Part shown: one piece after another, positions 22,440-35,800 of the stretch | How the letters are laid out: every line of letters begins with the position of its first letter | Position numbering within the stretch: the first letter of the stretch is position 1 | NCBI RefSeq assembly: GCF_037975245.1 | Contig: NC_092570.1 | Location: 1,238,501 to 1,302,500, forward strand | Reading direction: 5' to 3' | Origin: Apostichopus japonicus | Taxonomy: Eukaryota; Echinodermata; Holothuroidea; Aspidochirotida; Stichopodidae | Length of the DNA stretch: 64,000 nt | Program-made: the position numbers and the translations under genes | Notes under the pieces: model-generated | Seen by the model: the letters and a program-made list of their open reading frames with translations, nothing else | What the model was told of the DNA's origin: nothing | Databases searched by the model: none

Positions 22440-23602
22440 GTATACAAGACTCCTCCTCAGGTACCACCTTGTATCAGCTGTATGTACCAAAGCTGCTGAT
22501 AGACTGGCCAAAAACAGCAGCAGTGTACCATCAAACTAGTGTCCAGATGTACCACCTTCTGGTGTGATCTTCAGTAAACCTGGTATGGAAACAGACTGGA
22601 TATACACCAACGGTGTAACGTACTGTACCCTGTCATCTGGTGTCATGCTCATGTAGTCCAGGTGCACATTCAACTGGTACAGAAGCACCCTGGCTTTACA
22701 TAATGGTATACCATACTCTGCCCTCTCTCTTCTGGTGTCATACGCAGTTAAATCTGGTATTGGTGCAGACTTGCTGGGCAGTCAAACACTAGACTAGTTC
22801 TAGATGTGCTCTATCATCTGGTGTTGTTGTCAGGTATAACTGGTATGGAAGGAAACTGGCTGTACACAGTGGTACACCATAATGTGCCCTCTCTCTTCTG
22901 GTGTCAAACCCAGGGCAGTGTAAAGTCCTACATCACACTAGTTCTAAGTGTGCCTTGTCATCTGCATACCTGCTCCAGGAGCAGATAGTCTCTGCTGAGA
23001 TTCATGACCAATTACTTTAGGCAAGTTCCCTCCCTACTCCTGTCAGCTGGCATCATCTGCGGGTGTTCCTGGTCTGGATGCTGCCTGGTACACCTGGTTG
23101 TACAGACTGGCACTGTACAGTCCTACATCACACTAGTTCTGACTTCTAAGTGTGCCTTGTCATCTGCGATGGTGCCTGGTATACCTGGTTATGTAAGCTG
23201 ATCCTCTGTACACAGTGGTACACCATACTGTATCCTGTGACGTATTACTTTAGGAGGTTCCCTCCCTACTCCTGTCAGCTGGCACCATCTTCGGGTGTTC
23301 CTGGTCTGGATGCTGCCTGGTATACCTGGTTATGTAAGCTGATTCTCTGTACACAGTGGTACACCATACTCTATCCTGTCAGGTAGTACTTTAGGAGGTT
23401 CCCTCCCTACTCCTGTCAGCTGGCTCCATCTTCAGGTGTTCCTGGTCTGGATGCTGCCTGGTATACCTGGTCGTGGCAGCTGATTCTCTGTACACAGTGG
23501 TACACCATACTGTATCCTGTGATGTAATACTTTAGAAGGTTCCCTCCCTACTCCTGTCAGCTGGCACCATCTTCAGGTGTTCCTGGTCTGGAGGTAGACT
23601 GA
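22440..23602. repeat. Minisatellite over the Rubicon stop codon and 3' UTR
   Basis: A clear 141-bp period joins copies whose CCTGTCAGC words start at 23271, 23412 and 23553. An earlier copy begins at 23039, and more diverged related units extend back to about 22440 (recurrent CTGGTGTCA, GTACACAGTGGTACACC). Read on the minus strand, every clear copy contains AGACCAGGAACACC, then GAAGATGG, then GCCAGCTGA, which are the last codons and stop of Rubicon. Confidence 0.9.
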
Positions 23603-26600
23603 CTGCTATCTTCACTCTCAGAAATTTGTGCCAGAAGTATTTTCCTAGAGTTTGTTTAAAAATAAACAGTTGAAACTTGAAAAGGATAGCACAATGACAT
23701 CTCATACATTAGTAATGATACAACCACGTCATTTTGATTCACCATACATAGGCATCATCACACACACACCCTATAGGCACAATCAAACATCATCACACCC
23801 TATATGAAATGTAGGTGAAATCAGGCGTTCATAGATAGCAATATTAACTATGTTCTTCTTACTACTGGTTAAAACTATCTACATGGGCTTTGATCTCTAG
23901 ATAATTATACTTTCTAAAGGAATATATGACTCACCTCCTTTTGATCCTGATACATTTTGGACAATCTGTCGTAAAGTCAAAACAGGCCCGATGATAACAA
24001 GAACCACATTCTGTGCATTAGGAAGAAAATCTCAAAACTGAAAGATTTATACTTATCAATAAATATGATAAAATAAATATGATAAATATATATGATAAAA
24101 TAAATATGATAAAATAATTCATTGCTGCAAATGATTAATTGCTGCAAATGATTAATTCCATGCCACAAAATAAAGAGTTAATAACTCCTTCACTTATTAT
24201 ATATTTACTTATTAATCTGTTCTATGGACTTCATAAATATGTTTGAATGGCACTTTCATAGGAATGACTTGTTAACATATGTTAAAATTCAGCACTCAAC
24301 ACAAGATACAGAAAACTTTTAATCACAACTTTATGTCTTTACCTGGACACTGAATAGCTTTCTGTAGCTCAAATGGAAATATGACATCACATTCATTCCT
24401 GCACATCTCACAGATGAAACCTTTGGCTTGACAAAGCTGTAAAGATATAAACAAATATAGCGTTTGACATACATTAACAATTGTAGGCACTGTAGAACAC
24501 AACTAAATTCCGATGGTAGCGGAGAATCGAGGGACCTTTTATCGTAAATAGCATCGCAAATTTTTTTTTCATTTTTGTTAAATTTGCATCATTCTGGGCA
24601 AATTTAAACATCAATCTGTCCATACAAAAATCATAAGTGTCTGTAATATGATTTGATGACTCTACCTCACACTGAGTCACATGTTGTACCCCGAGCTGCA
24701 GTAGTTTATTCAGGGTCTTCTCCAGTTCCCCGCTTCTGACCCGCATCAAGTCTTCTATGGAGTAAGTATCCGTCTCGGAGAGAAGGTGTGGAGGTTCTTG
24801 GTCGAACAGTGAAAAAAGGGAACTGTAGGATTGGAAATCAAGTGCAAATGTTTAAAATACAGAAAAATAACAGAATGTTGATTGTTTTACTACAATTCTT
24901 GCCATTTCTGAGGATTCTCGCCATTTCTGAGGAGCTTTTCCTGCCTGCGGTAGCCTTTTCCGTACAAACATTTTCTGTTAACCAACTCGTTTACCACAAA
25001 GTCTGCTGGGACGAAGATTTACGATGTTTCACTCGCTCGTTATCTCAGGTGTCAAAGATTCTGGTTCGATACAACTCAAACTCTCAAGTCGGGAAATTAA
25101 CAAAAACAGAGAAACACCCTGTAGAAACATTTATGAAACAAAAATGAATGCTGTTTCTACAAATACATTAAAAACAAAAAAGTTCCCGCTGATGCTATAA
25201 TCAAACGTCTTACATCAGTAAATCTTAAAGGTTCTTTCCTTATATAGAAGCTGAAGGAAAAAAACCCCGGCAAAATGAACAAACAGGCAACTTACCGATC
25301 GCTTAGCCTACAGGTCCGTATAAAATCTTTCAATGAGAATAGTTGAGACCTAAGCTCCTGAAGAGAGTGATAAAAGATGAGAAACACCATGGTTACGGTT
25401 TGCTTTTGAAAAGAATCAGGAGCATAGGGCAGGGGTGAATTGAGGAAGTGGTATAGAAGAGAAGACGAGGTGATAAGAGAGAGATGGTGGTGAGTGGGGG
25501 AGGTGGGAGGTGGGCCTAAAGAGGAGTATAGAAGGATGATGAGTTTACCTGGCAGTTCTGTAAGGTCTTGACCTTCCTATATAGGTGTGGGTTGATGTCT
25601 CCTATATTAAACAGAGGGTCGCTGTGGATCTTTCTCAAGAATTCCAGTGAAAAGTTCGAGACTGCCATCTTGGTGAAATCCCACTTCCTAAGAATCCTCG
25701 ATGGGATGATGGTTGTGTTGGTCGTGTGGCAACACTGGCAGAAAAATTTACCTAAATAATGGCAATACCTAAGTCTTTTCAGAAACCCTGTCGTGAGATG
25801 AAAATATGGAAAATATTGCATTTCATATTTCGTAAAATAGGTATTATCGGTCTGGTCAAAATGTTACGACTGCAAATAGCATTCATTGATGGAGATGGTT
25901 TGCTTTTGTATGTCAAAGCAATCAAAGAACAAAATGTAGACACTTCCTTTCCACCATGTAGCACCACAGAGGTTCCCAAACAGGCTATAAAAATCTTGTC
26001 ATAAATATACATTATCGGGAGATCTTTTTGGTGATGTGTATACTGTAACTTTAGTAGGATGTCTGTTGGGGGTCAAAAACACATGGAAAGGAATGACTTT
26101 AGGTCATGTTTTTTTTTAGACTCACCTCTTTCTATTTTCATTCCACACCCAGCACACCTATAATTTTGCTTGGCAATGATAAGTTTTCTCCTGCAAAAGT
26201 AAAAATGGAAAACCGATAACGATTTCTCTGAAGAAACAGAGTGGACAATTTCACTTCCAATGTAACAAAGAGGAAGAGATAGAACTACCACTTTAATGTG
26301 GCAAAAGTTTATACAATGATAAAGTTGTCAGAGTACGATTAAAAACTGATTTTTTAGTTCAGACAATTTTCAACAAAAAATTACGATAAAATAAGATTTC
26401 AAATTGGGGGAATTATGACTTATGAGATTGGCAACTTCCCATGATCTCTGGCAGGCTTTCTGTGGGTCCAAGGGTAATAATGTGTATCTGGAACCTTACA
26501 TTGTACTGCCATGAAATCATGTTGACGAATTTGTCAGCTTTGCTACATTAAGCAGGTCCTAAGCCAGCCCCCCCCCCCCTTCACGGGTTGTTCCCATTGA

Positions 26601-26820
26601 GAAATAATAATACAAATATATTCAACTGTAATATGCGACAACTGAAGTTGTCAACTCACAATTTCGTATTAAAACTAATAGAAACCATTTTGTTTCCATT
26701 GTTTGTAACTGCAAATGAATCAAGTCAAGGTCAGATTGTTACTTACTTTGGAATTGGATGAATGTTAAATATCAATTGTGCTCTCGGTGGAGCCCATTCC
26801 ATGTTACCTCTGAGTCGCAT
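23557..26820 (-). CDS. RUBCN: Rubicon-homology (zinc-binding, Rab7-binding) domain exons
   Basis: Eight exons (26820-26747 to 23644-23557) encode the cysteine-rich RH domain that binds Rab7-GTP on late endosomes. Seen in order: [62 protein letters not shown] and [47 protein letters not shown] joined to [18 protein letters not shown]; and [10 protein letters not shown] followed by CPKC. Every zinc-ligand Cys/His motif of the family is present. The last exon encodes a short Ser-rich tail ending TPEDGAS and TGA (23557-23559), shared with the 141-bp minisatellite. Confidence 0.95.
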
Positions 26821-29800
26821 CTATGGGTGGGGAGGGAGAGGGGGTGGGGGAATAGAAATGAAAATAAAAATGAAAAAAATGATTGAGAGTGTTAATCAAT
26901 AACAGTCCTTAACGGCAACCAATGAAACTTATGCAACACATTAGCAATTACTTTCGATATGTGGCAGCATTCCATTGAACCATACTGCGACAAGCTTTTG
27001 AAAAACTGCACAATTACACCCCATCATGTGAACAGGACATGGTGGAGTGTAAAATGCTTGTCATAGAATGTAATTGTAAAATGAAAGTCACAGAATAAGA
27101 GCTCATCATAGGTACAACAGTCACCCTAGAAATGTATTAACAATATCCGTTTATTAACAACAGTCTGCTAGCTATCCAACGTAATTTTCGACAAAATATG
27201 TCACAATATGATCTTATTTGGACGGTATCAGGCACTCTGCAATTAAAGCAGCTTCTTCCATCTGGTGAACAAGCTGGTTTTAAAAAATCTTATCAACAGC
27301 AAAGAAAACGTTAGAGAAAACTTGAGCACAAATGATGAAGACTTTAACATAAAAGCAGCAGTTTGTTTTAACAATGTAACATCTCTCGCTGTGCCAATGT
27401 TACTGTGAACATCCAAAAAGAATTTTTGAGTTTAATATCAAATTCAAAATTTAAAAACATTGATAAATCAGGAAATAATGTATTGGATTACTTTGATCAG
27501 AATTTTAATCTTTGATAAAGTCACGGTGTGAGTAGACTAAGTACTTCAGCCGTTTTAATTGACAAGCCTCAGATGGTTTAAAGGATCATGTCTCAAAAAG
27601 TAAAAAGTAGTAGAGAGCGACAACATAGAATGAGAACAGATTTGTCACCAGTCCGTAACTAACCAAAAATCATTTTCTCCCTAAAATCATCCTTTAATTT
27701 AAAAAACGAAGAAGAAAAAAGGGATAGAGAGAGAGAAAACACATTTCCATATAGAATAAACTCCAATCAATTTCATTGCACACATGCTGACCCTTCATCA
27801 ATCTTACTTTATTTTATAATCACTGGGAACGAAATCGTTCTTGACATTAACAGGAAATAATTGAGCTTTCTAATTTTGGTCTAGCAGTTTTGCAGGTGGT
27901 TAGAATTCTTGTAAAATAATAAGGTAACTGTCAACGAACATCTTTACATTTGCATTGCAATTTGTCAAAAAACATTTACGGACGCCGGAAGTGAAATATG
28001 ATGGTGCCAATGATGTTATCGAGTGATGGAACGACACAACCCACTGTATTAAAGAATACACCAGGATGGATCTGCGTTATCATTGTGTGCTAAAATACGG
28101 AGATTGGAAAGTATAAGAGGAACACAGACATAGAGAGAGAGAGAGGTGGAGAGAGAACAGCAATATGGAGACATAATATTATTGTTTTGGATAATATCCA
28201 GGAACACTAGGTATTAACCTCATCCACTACACTACATGCATTGACAACTTTACACATAAAGTTTGTATGGAAGAATGTTGAATTCTAGACATCATCTACG
28301 GTAGAATATCAGGTATAAAACATTGTATTATCATGAGATTGATAATTTATCTCAGCACAGAGAAGGCATTGGATAGGTGAAGGGAAGGGTGGTTGTACTA
28401 AATGATGATCAGTCATTCTATTTTTAAGTATGGCCCAATGATGAAAAAACATCTCTGTTTCTCATTCCATTTGTCTGGAGAAAGGGGAGAGGTAGGGGAA
28501 AAAGGGGAGAGGTAGGGGGAAGAAAGGGGAGAAGAAAAATGGGCAGAGAAAGAAGGGGAGAGATGTAAGGGGTAAAGAGAGGGATGAATAAAATGTGCCA
28601 TTTTATTAAATCTTCATGTTCCCAACCTAGTATTTGGTCTTATTACAAAATGATTACTTGTAGGTGAGCTTTAGGAAAAAAACTTATAACAAAGGAGAGG
28701 AAGGTAGGTTGTAAAGAATGCCTTTACTAAGTGACAAAGTGCTTTGGATACCGAAACATGCAAAGCTAAAGATGAGTTATGCAGTTAATTGCTAACACCA
28801 ACAACACCAACAACAACACCACTACCAACATGACGAGAATTAGTCCATTGACCATAGGTTGCATTTTTCAGCTCTCTTGACCTCAAGTTACTGAAACTTT
28901 ATCTCTCCTACAAACAGACTGGGATTGGTGAAGTTGGGAGAGTTGATTTGTTCACACCTTGCCATGACTGCCGTGATCTGATAGTGATTTGGCTTCTAGC
29001 TGTGTGATGAGTTGCAAGCATAATAGATGAATAGGCAGCTCAACTATAGTGCGAAAAGATGGAACTGATCACTCAGCTAACCGACTGGAAAAAAAACCTG
29101 CCGTTCAGTACAAACGGCGGGTGTTTTGATGCAACCTATAGCTAATGGACACTTTCCCAGCATGAAGAATAAACAAAAACAACAACAACAACAACTTGCG
29201 GCATCACAAACAGGGATGATGATAAAATAAAACCTACACTTTTATTTGAAAGACTAAGCAGATCAGAATTCTCTCCGTCATCTGGTGAGATGGGCACGGA
29301 TTGGGGTAATGGTAGAAGCTGAAATAGAAAGAGGTGCGTGAATTGTGGTAATAAGAAAGCACTTTAAAAGGGCCAAAAAAAAAACCACAACAAAAAACAA
29401 AAGAAAGAACTGAGAAGACTAATAATATTTCTCAAATGAAATCCTTGCAAAAAAGAATTGAAAAGAAAGATAAAGTCAAAACTAACTACGGTTTTATCTG
29501 AGGGAGGTTTCTAACATGACAGCTTGCTTTTATATAAACTTTGTCACAGCTTTTCAAGTTCAGAAGCAATTCTTTTAAAGCTTATTCTTATAGCTTTGAT
29601 TTTCTGATGCATTTTGATTTTCTGATTTTCTGACTAGCTACAGTTCTATGCAAGGGACGTTTCTAACATGACAGTTTGCTTTTATATAAACTTTGTCACG
29701 GCTTTTCAATTTCAGAAACAATTCTGTTAATTAAAGCTTTTTCTTGTAGCTTTCATTTTCTGATGGATTTTTTTGTTTTCTTGTTGGCCTGTTTGCATTT

Positions 29801-32800
29801 TGTTTTGTTGTGAGCTTTAAACTTTGTTGCCTGCTAGGGAAATCTAGTGCAGTGTCATGATATTGTTAGCACAGCAAAGAATATGACAAATGAGTATGAA
29901 AAATAGCTGTGCTAAAAAATAGCATTGTTTTATGCTACTATCAGAATAGCTGTGTTTCATGTTATTATCTTCAGTAAATGACTAATTAATACCAGTTTAA
30001 GATAACAAATTGTAGCCTTGTCTATAAGAGATATGTTTACACAACACAGGAAGTGCAGACTAAATGTTGAACTTGCCCCGAACCTACAGCCAACATAACA
30101 AAAACTTTTTCTCAAAACAAAGAAATGAAACCAAATATATCATAGTGAAAGTGCTTGGTTTTACCAGGTAGGCAACCACCATGTTTGTACTGAGGGAGGG
30201 GGGGAGGAAAGGGTGTACCAAGATATTATGTCATCCGGGGAGGGGTCTACGAGAAGGGTGACCTTTTGAAAAGTTTGGTAAAATGGAGGGTGATTAGATG
30301 CAAAATGTTGCAATATTTTACAACTTCTAAACAAACTTCAAGACTTAATTGTTGACGGTATAGGCTGTACTGCCCACACATTTACATACTGTACATTAGG
30401 ATGCACTGCCCACACATATTATGTATTCACAAACCATACATTAGTCTGTACTGCCCACACACAGTATGTATTTACATGTATCAAAATATTTCCAAAAGTT
30501 TCATTTATCCCATGAACAAGATTTTTAAAAAGCAAGTACTTGTGTAAAGTCAAACTCCTTATTCCATCTACCTGTGCATTTAAAATCAAGAAAGATTGCA
30601 TCTTAAAATTCCAGCCAAATAATATTATGATTTCTTGAGCACAGCAGTTACGCTATAGAGAGTTAGCTTCCCGCCCGTTTTGCAATGCTTCTTTGGAATT
30701 GTCCACCAATTCCACACAAATGGGTTATTTATTCCTAAGCTGTGCGATTCTATCTTTCTACTAGCAGCAGAGGAAAGTAAATTTTAAAAAATCTGAAAAA
30801 GAAAAGCATTATTATCATATATATTCCAGCATGCAAGTACGATCTAAAATGACAGTCTAGTGACAGAAAATGAGACACTTATATCGAAGTAAAGAATACT
30901 CCACACTGTCAGTTAATAACTCCATCTGAACATATATATACTGTCCCTAACTCGAGATTGATTGATCGAGGTCGATTCAACTGGAACCTAATTTGACAGG
31001 TATAAACCTTCCCTTAATCCAAGAAGTGAACCATGGTAGGCCATCTGTGTGTTTATTCTGGGTAGATATTCTTCAACATCTTAATTTAGGCTATTTGTAA
31101 TTTGATTAGTTTTTGATTAGTTTTAGTTTCGGGACATGATACATTTGAAGTGTTTGCTTCGCTATCAAATTTCAATGTATTTATAACTTTATCTAAATGC
31201 ACCTCTTTCTTAGAAATATTATTTTGCTCTGTGGATAATAAATGATTGAAATATTGAAGAGAAGAAGAAAGACATTTTCAACTCAATTGCCCAGATGACA
31301 TCATTCATCATAACTCATTTTAACACTTGAATATTACTTCAGACTAGCTGTGGTGATTACATAACTGGGTAAACATTGTTAAGACTAGCTGTGGTGATTA
31401 CGTAACTCTGTAAACATTGTTAAGACTAGCTGTGGTGATTACATAACTGGGTAAACATTGTTAAGACTAGCTGTAGTGATTACATAACTCTGTAAACATT
31501 GTTAAGAGTAGATGTGGTGATTACATAACTCTGTAAACAGTGTAAAAACTAGCTATAGTGATTACATAACTGGGTAAACTTTGTTAAGACTAGTTATAGT
31601 AATTACACAACTCTGTAAACATTGTTAAGAGTAGCTGTGGTGATTACATAACTCTCTAACCATTGTTAAAACTAGCTGTGGTGATTACATAACTCTGTAA
31701 ACATTGTTAAGACTCACTGTGGTGATTACATAACTCTGTTAACATTATAATACTGCTAAAGACAAGTGGTAATGATTAGATCTCATTGGGCTGGAGTTTT
31801 CAAACTGAGGTATATGTGCAATTAGGATCAAACAGGGATAATATTCATGTGTAAATACAGTACGACTCTCACATATGTACTGTAGGTTTGTTCATGAGGG
31901 AATAGCTGCATATCGGTGACATTACATATCAATTTAAATTGGGTCATAACGAGTATTATGTCAACAATTCAACGAACAGAAAATGAAAGTTACCTTTAGA
32001 CATTGTTTCTAGATTGGAAGAATTGGTGTGTGACCATTCAACAGTGCAGCATGTGTGAAGAACTAAGTACTTAGGTTGTCACGGTGACATCTCATATTTT
32101 CATTTTTACCTTATCAACTTGAAAATGGGCAAGCCATCCCTTCAATTGAGTCTAGTACATTTTCACACCTCATTTACGGACATTTCAATATTTCCGGGTT
32201 ACAAATTCTGTATTTTGATCAATGAATAAGTGTTGCAAGTGTTATATTCCAATTTAAATCTGATTGATTAGCAAGTAGTCTGATTTCAAGTTTAACTACA
32301 TTATTAAGAATCCAAATACTACAACACTCTCCTAATAAAAACAAATTCCAATGATTCATCCGAAAATTTCCCGCGTTACTTACAGCTTGGGGAGCATCCT
32401 TCTCTGACACCATCCATTCCAGCTCAGAGGCCCTCGGGAGGTGCTTCAGCGAGAACTTCTTTAGAAGGGAGAGGGCGATAGACTCCGCTGAAAGATGACT
32501 GTTGGTTTCCGAGTGAATTTGGTTGGTGTTATCGCTATAAATGAGGCCTTTGCTGGATAAACCTCGCTGTAAATCAGCATCTAGGTAATGGAGGAGGGAA
32601 AAAATGATGAAACCGTTCAGATATCAAACCCCTAATATAATTGGTCTCTGGTATAAAATGATCTTGTTTCATAGCTATAGCTTGGTCTGATAGATGATAA
32701 ATAAACAGGTATTTCTCACATATTGCGTTTGATTTCACGAAGATGATGTTCAAGAATTCCCTCAAATATTAAACGTAACAAGGGAATTAATGAATTTGTT

Positions 32801-35800
32801 CGAAGATTTTGTGGTCTGGACACTTTTCATATAGTAGTATTACGTACATTTATAAGCAAATTGGAAACTTTATTGCAATATATTATACCTGACTAAACTG
32901 GCTAAATCTTCAGTGTTTTGGAACTTTAGAACAGAATAAAAAATGATAAAAAAAAGCAACAGGTTTAAGAATGGGTTTAAGAGTGCTTTGGACAAGCACT
33001 TTAAGCATTGTAATCTGGTCTGAGTGTTTGTGTCTTCAGTTTTTTTTCTCTCCTATAGGGTCCTTGATGGGGTCTTGAGTGTCCCTCCTGATCCTTTTTA
33101 AAACTAAGATAAACTAACCCAAAAGTTTGCCTTACAAAGATCTCTCTGACTGGTAATTGGTAAGTTGGTAGCAATTAAGCAAGACAAGCTGAAGATCATT
33201 GCTTCCACACTAAACAATTGTTTCCTCTCTTATTGAAAAGTTATAGGATAGTTAAGTAATAAACATAATCTTCAAAGTGATAAACATAAAATATTGATGT
33301 TATTGAAATGTGTAAGTGAACTTAATTCAGTCTTGATGTAAGTATGGTGTCAGTGCTGTGTTAAGTCTTGAGGTAAACTACTAAAAAGGGATTTCTCACT
33401 TGTGCAAGATAAAGTGGTGGTCATGTTTTTAATAGCTATTAGCAAAATAACTGATCAAATGATTTATCGTTTGTTAGTATGAATCAAGAGGTGGAATAAT
33501 TATGCGCCGTCAAGTGATGTCAAAGACAACACTTTTGGGGTTTACTACTAAAGATGGTCGTTAAAGGAAATAGAGTTTAATATATGAACAAAAGAAAAGA
33601 AAAGAGGATGGTGAACAAATAAACCGATGTCTAAATTGTGTTCGTGTTAGTGCATGGTTTCTTGTGCAGGTAAAATAATAAGTGTTATATCATAATTATC
33701 CATCATGTAGACAATTCTAACCTTCAATAATCATGAAACTGCTTCTTGAAGCAATGAGGACAAAAGATTTATCATTCTTGCAAATACCAACGGTATTCTA
33801 GAATAAAGTGAAGCCATTGAGGCAGAAAAATACCCCCATCTTGCAAGCTAGTTAAATATATAAGAGGTCAAGTCAGGTTGGGAGGCGGTGGGGGTGGGGA
33901 GGAGTAAAGGGAGGGAATAAATACCAAAAGTTATACCAGAATAAAGTGAAGCCATTGATGCAGAAAGACCCCCATCTTGCATACTAGTTAAGTTTGTGCC
34001 CACTCTGTCTGTTAATTCTAAATCCTCCAGACCATCGTTGTCTGAATAATCTGTCAAGGAAGAGCGATGAATGAAACATCAAGTAAGAAAAGAAATCGCC
34101 GATTGTTTGACGAGATGGAAGTTGGTTATCGGTATTTTATAGAGGTATTCAACTTCAGCTACTGGAATATCCCTTTGTAAACTAGTGCTACATTCAAATT
34201 CAGCCACTAGAATATCCCTTTGAAAACTAGTGCTACATTCAACTTCAGCCACTGAAATATCCCTTTGTAAACTAGTGCTTCATTCAACTTCAGCCACTGG
34301 AATATCCCTTTGTAAACTAGTGGTACATTCAACTTCAGCCACTGGAATATCCCTTTGTAAACTAGTGGTACATTCAACTTCAGCCACTGGAATATCCCTT
34401 TGTAAACTAGTGGTACATTCAACTTTCAGCCACTGCAATATCCCTTTGTAAACTAATGTCAACTGCAGCAACAGTCAACTGCAGCCATTGGTATATCCCT
34501 TATATATTCCTCCTTCAGCAGCTAAAAATAAGATCGATTTTACAGCATCCACCTTAAAAAGTAAATAAGCCAATCGGTTTAAGTATACTTTGCTGTAGAG
34601 TTGTAAAGCCTGTTTTAAAACTACTTGCATACGGCGCATCTGATCGAAAGACAAAAACTAATGTCAATTTTATAAATATTTCTTCCTACGATGGCAATGT
34701 ACCGACACATCTGATTGGTTCCTGCTAGAGCAGACGCAACTACTCTGATGAATTGGACTGTCCATGGTGTTTATTCATTTTAGACGACATACCACACAGT
34801 GAAGGATTATTCTCTGTCAAATTCAATTTTTTTTAATTCAAGAACAGTGAGTGATGACAATGGAACTAAAGATTGAAGCTGTGAATTGACATCTAGATGA
34901 AAGTATGACATTGATGTTTTATTATGATACTTACCATGAAAAAACAAAAAAAAGGGCAAAATAAATATGGAAGCATTTTTATGAAAATTCATTGAAATAT
35001 GGGAATTAAATGTTGAATAGCAAATCAATGTCTTTAATACTTTTATGAAAACATGATTTTAATAAACAACAAGTTTTCCCCTCTTACTCAAACAATTTAT
35101 ATTATGAATTTCGCTTTCTTTTCTTATATATATGTAACTTAAAAATCACTTGAAATCACTTAATAGCTTGATGGTTAAATTATATCACTAACACAGTTGA
35201 TCATAATAATGGAGTTTCTGTTTCCATGAAAAACTCTTTTTCTAATTATATTAAGTACTTTCTTTTCGTTAAAGTTTGTAATGTATAGCTACATGCCATA
35301 ATCAAAAACAGAAGGAAAATTTCCCCATATTTTCATAGTTGGAAGAAACAAACTTAGAGAGAATTATGTCGTAGCAATAAAACTAAGAAATATCCGCTCT
35401 TTTTGTCTCCTGTCTCGCTGCATGTACTCATGTCGGTCATTTGTACTCATTATCTGACATGGACAGAATATAAATAAACATATGTCGAGTTTACATTGCT
35501 TATATCCTTATCAATAGTATGGTTTTATTTTGTTTCTTGGGGGAGGGAGGGGTTATGTTTACGTTGCTGTTAACTGTGAATATGTTTCAATTTGTACTCA
35601 TTATAGGTACTAAACCTTTAGAGGGCTTGTTTATCTGACATGATCAGAATTTGAATAAACCTATGTCTAGTTTAGATTGCTTATATCCTTTTCAATAGTA
35701 TAGTATATATATATATATATTTTTTTTGGGGGGGGGGGACATGTTTACGTTGCTGTTAACTGCGTATATGTTTCAATTTGTACTCATTATAGGTACTAAA

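Noticed and set aside
24788-25147. 119-codon plus-strand frame
   Set aside because: It overlaps the Rubicon exon 24822-24666 and its intron; composition is unremarkable and no splice or family signal was seen.
25516-26012. Plus-strand frames 25568-25759 and 25759-26004
   Set aside because: They are antisense to, or next to, the Rubicon exon 25787-25549, whose minus-strand reading is clearly the zinc-binding domain.
31342-31751. Regularly spaced repeats resembling a CRISPR array
   Set aside because: Units are contiguous with no unique spacers, and this is animal DNA; it is a minisatellite. The same holds for 34150-34460 and 41522-41784.
34207-34471. Frames made of a 15-residue repeat on both strands
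   Set aside because: Direct product of a 45-bp array whose unit length is divisible by three.
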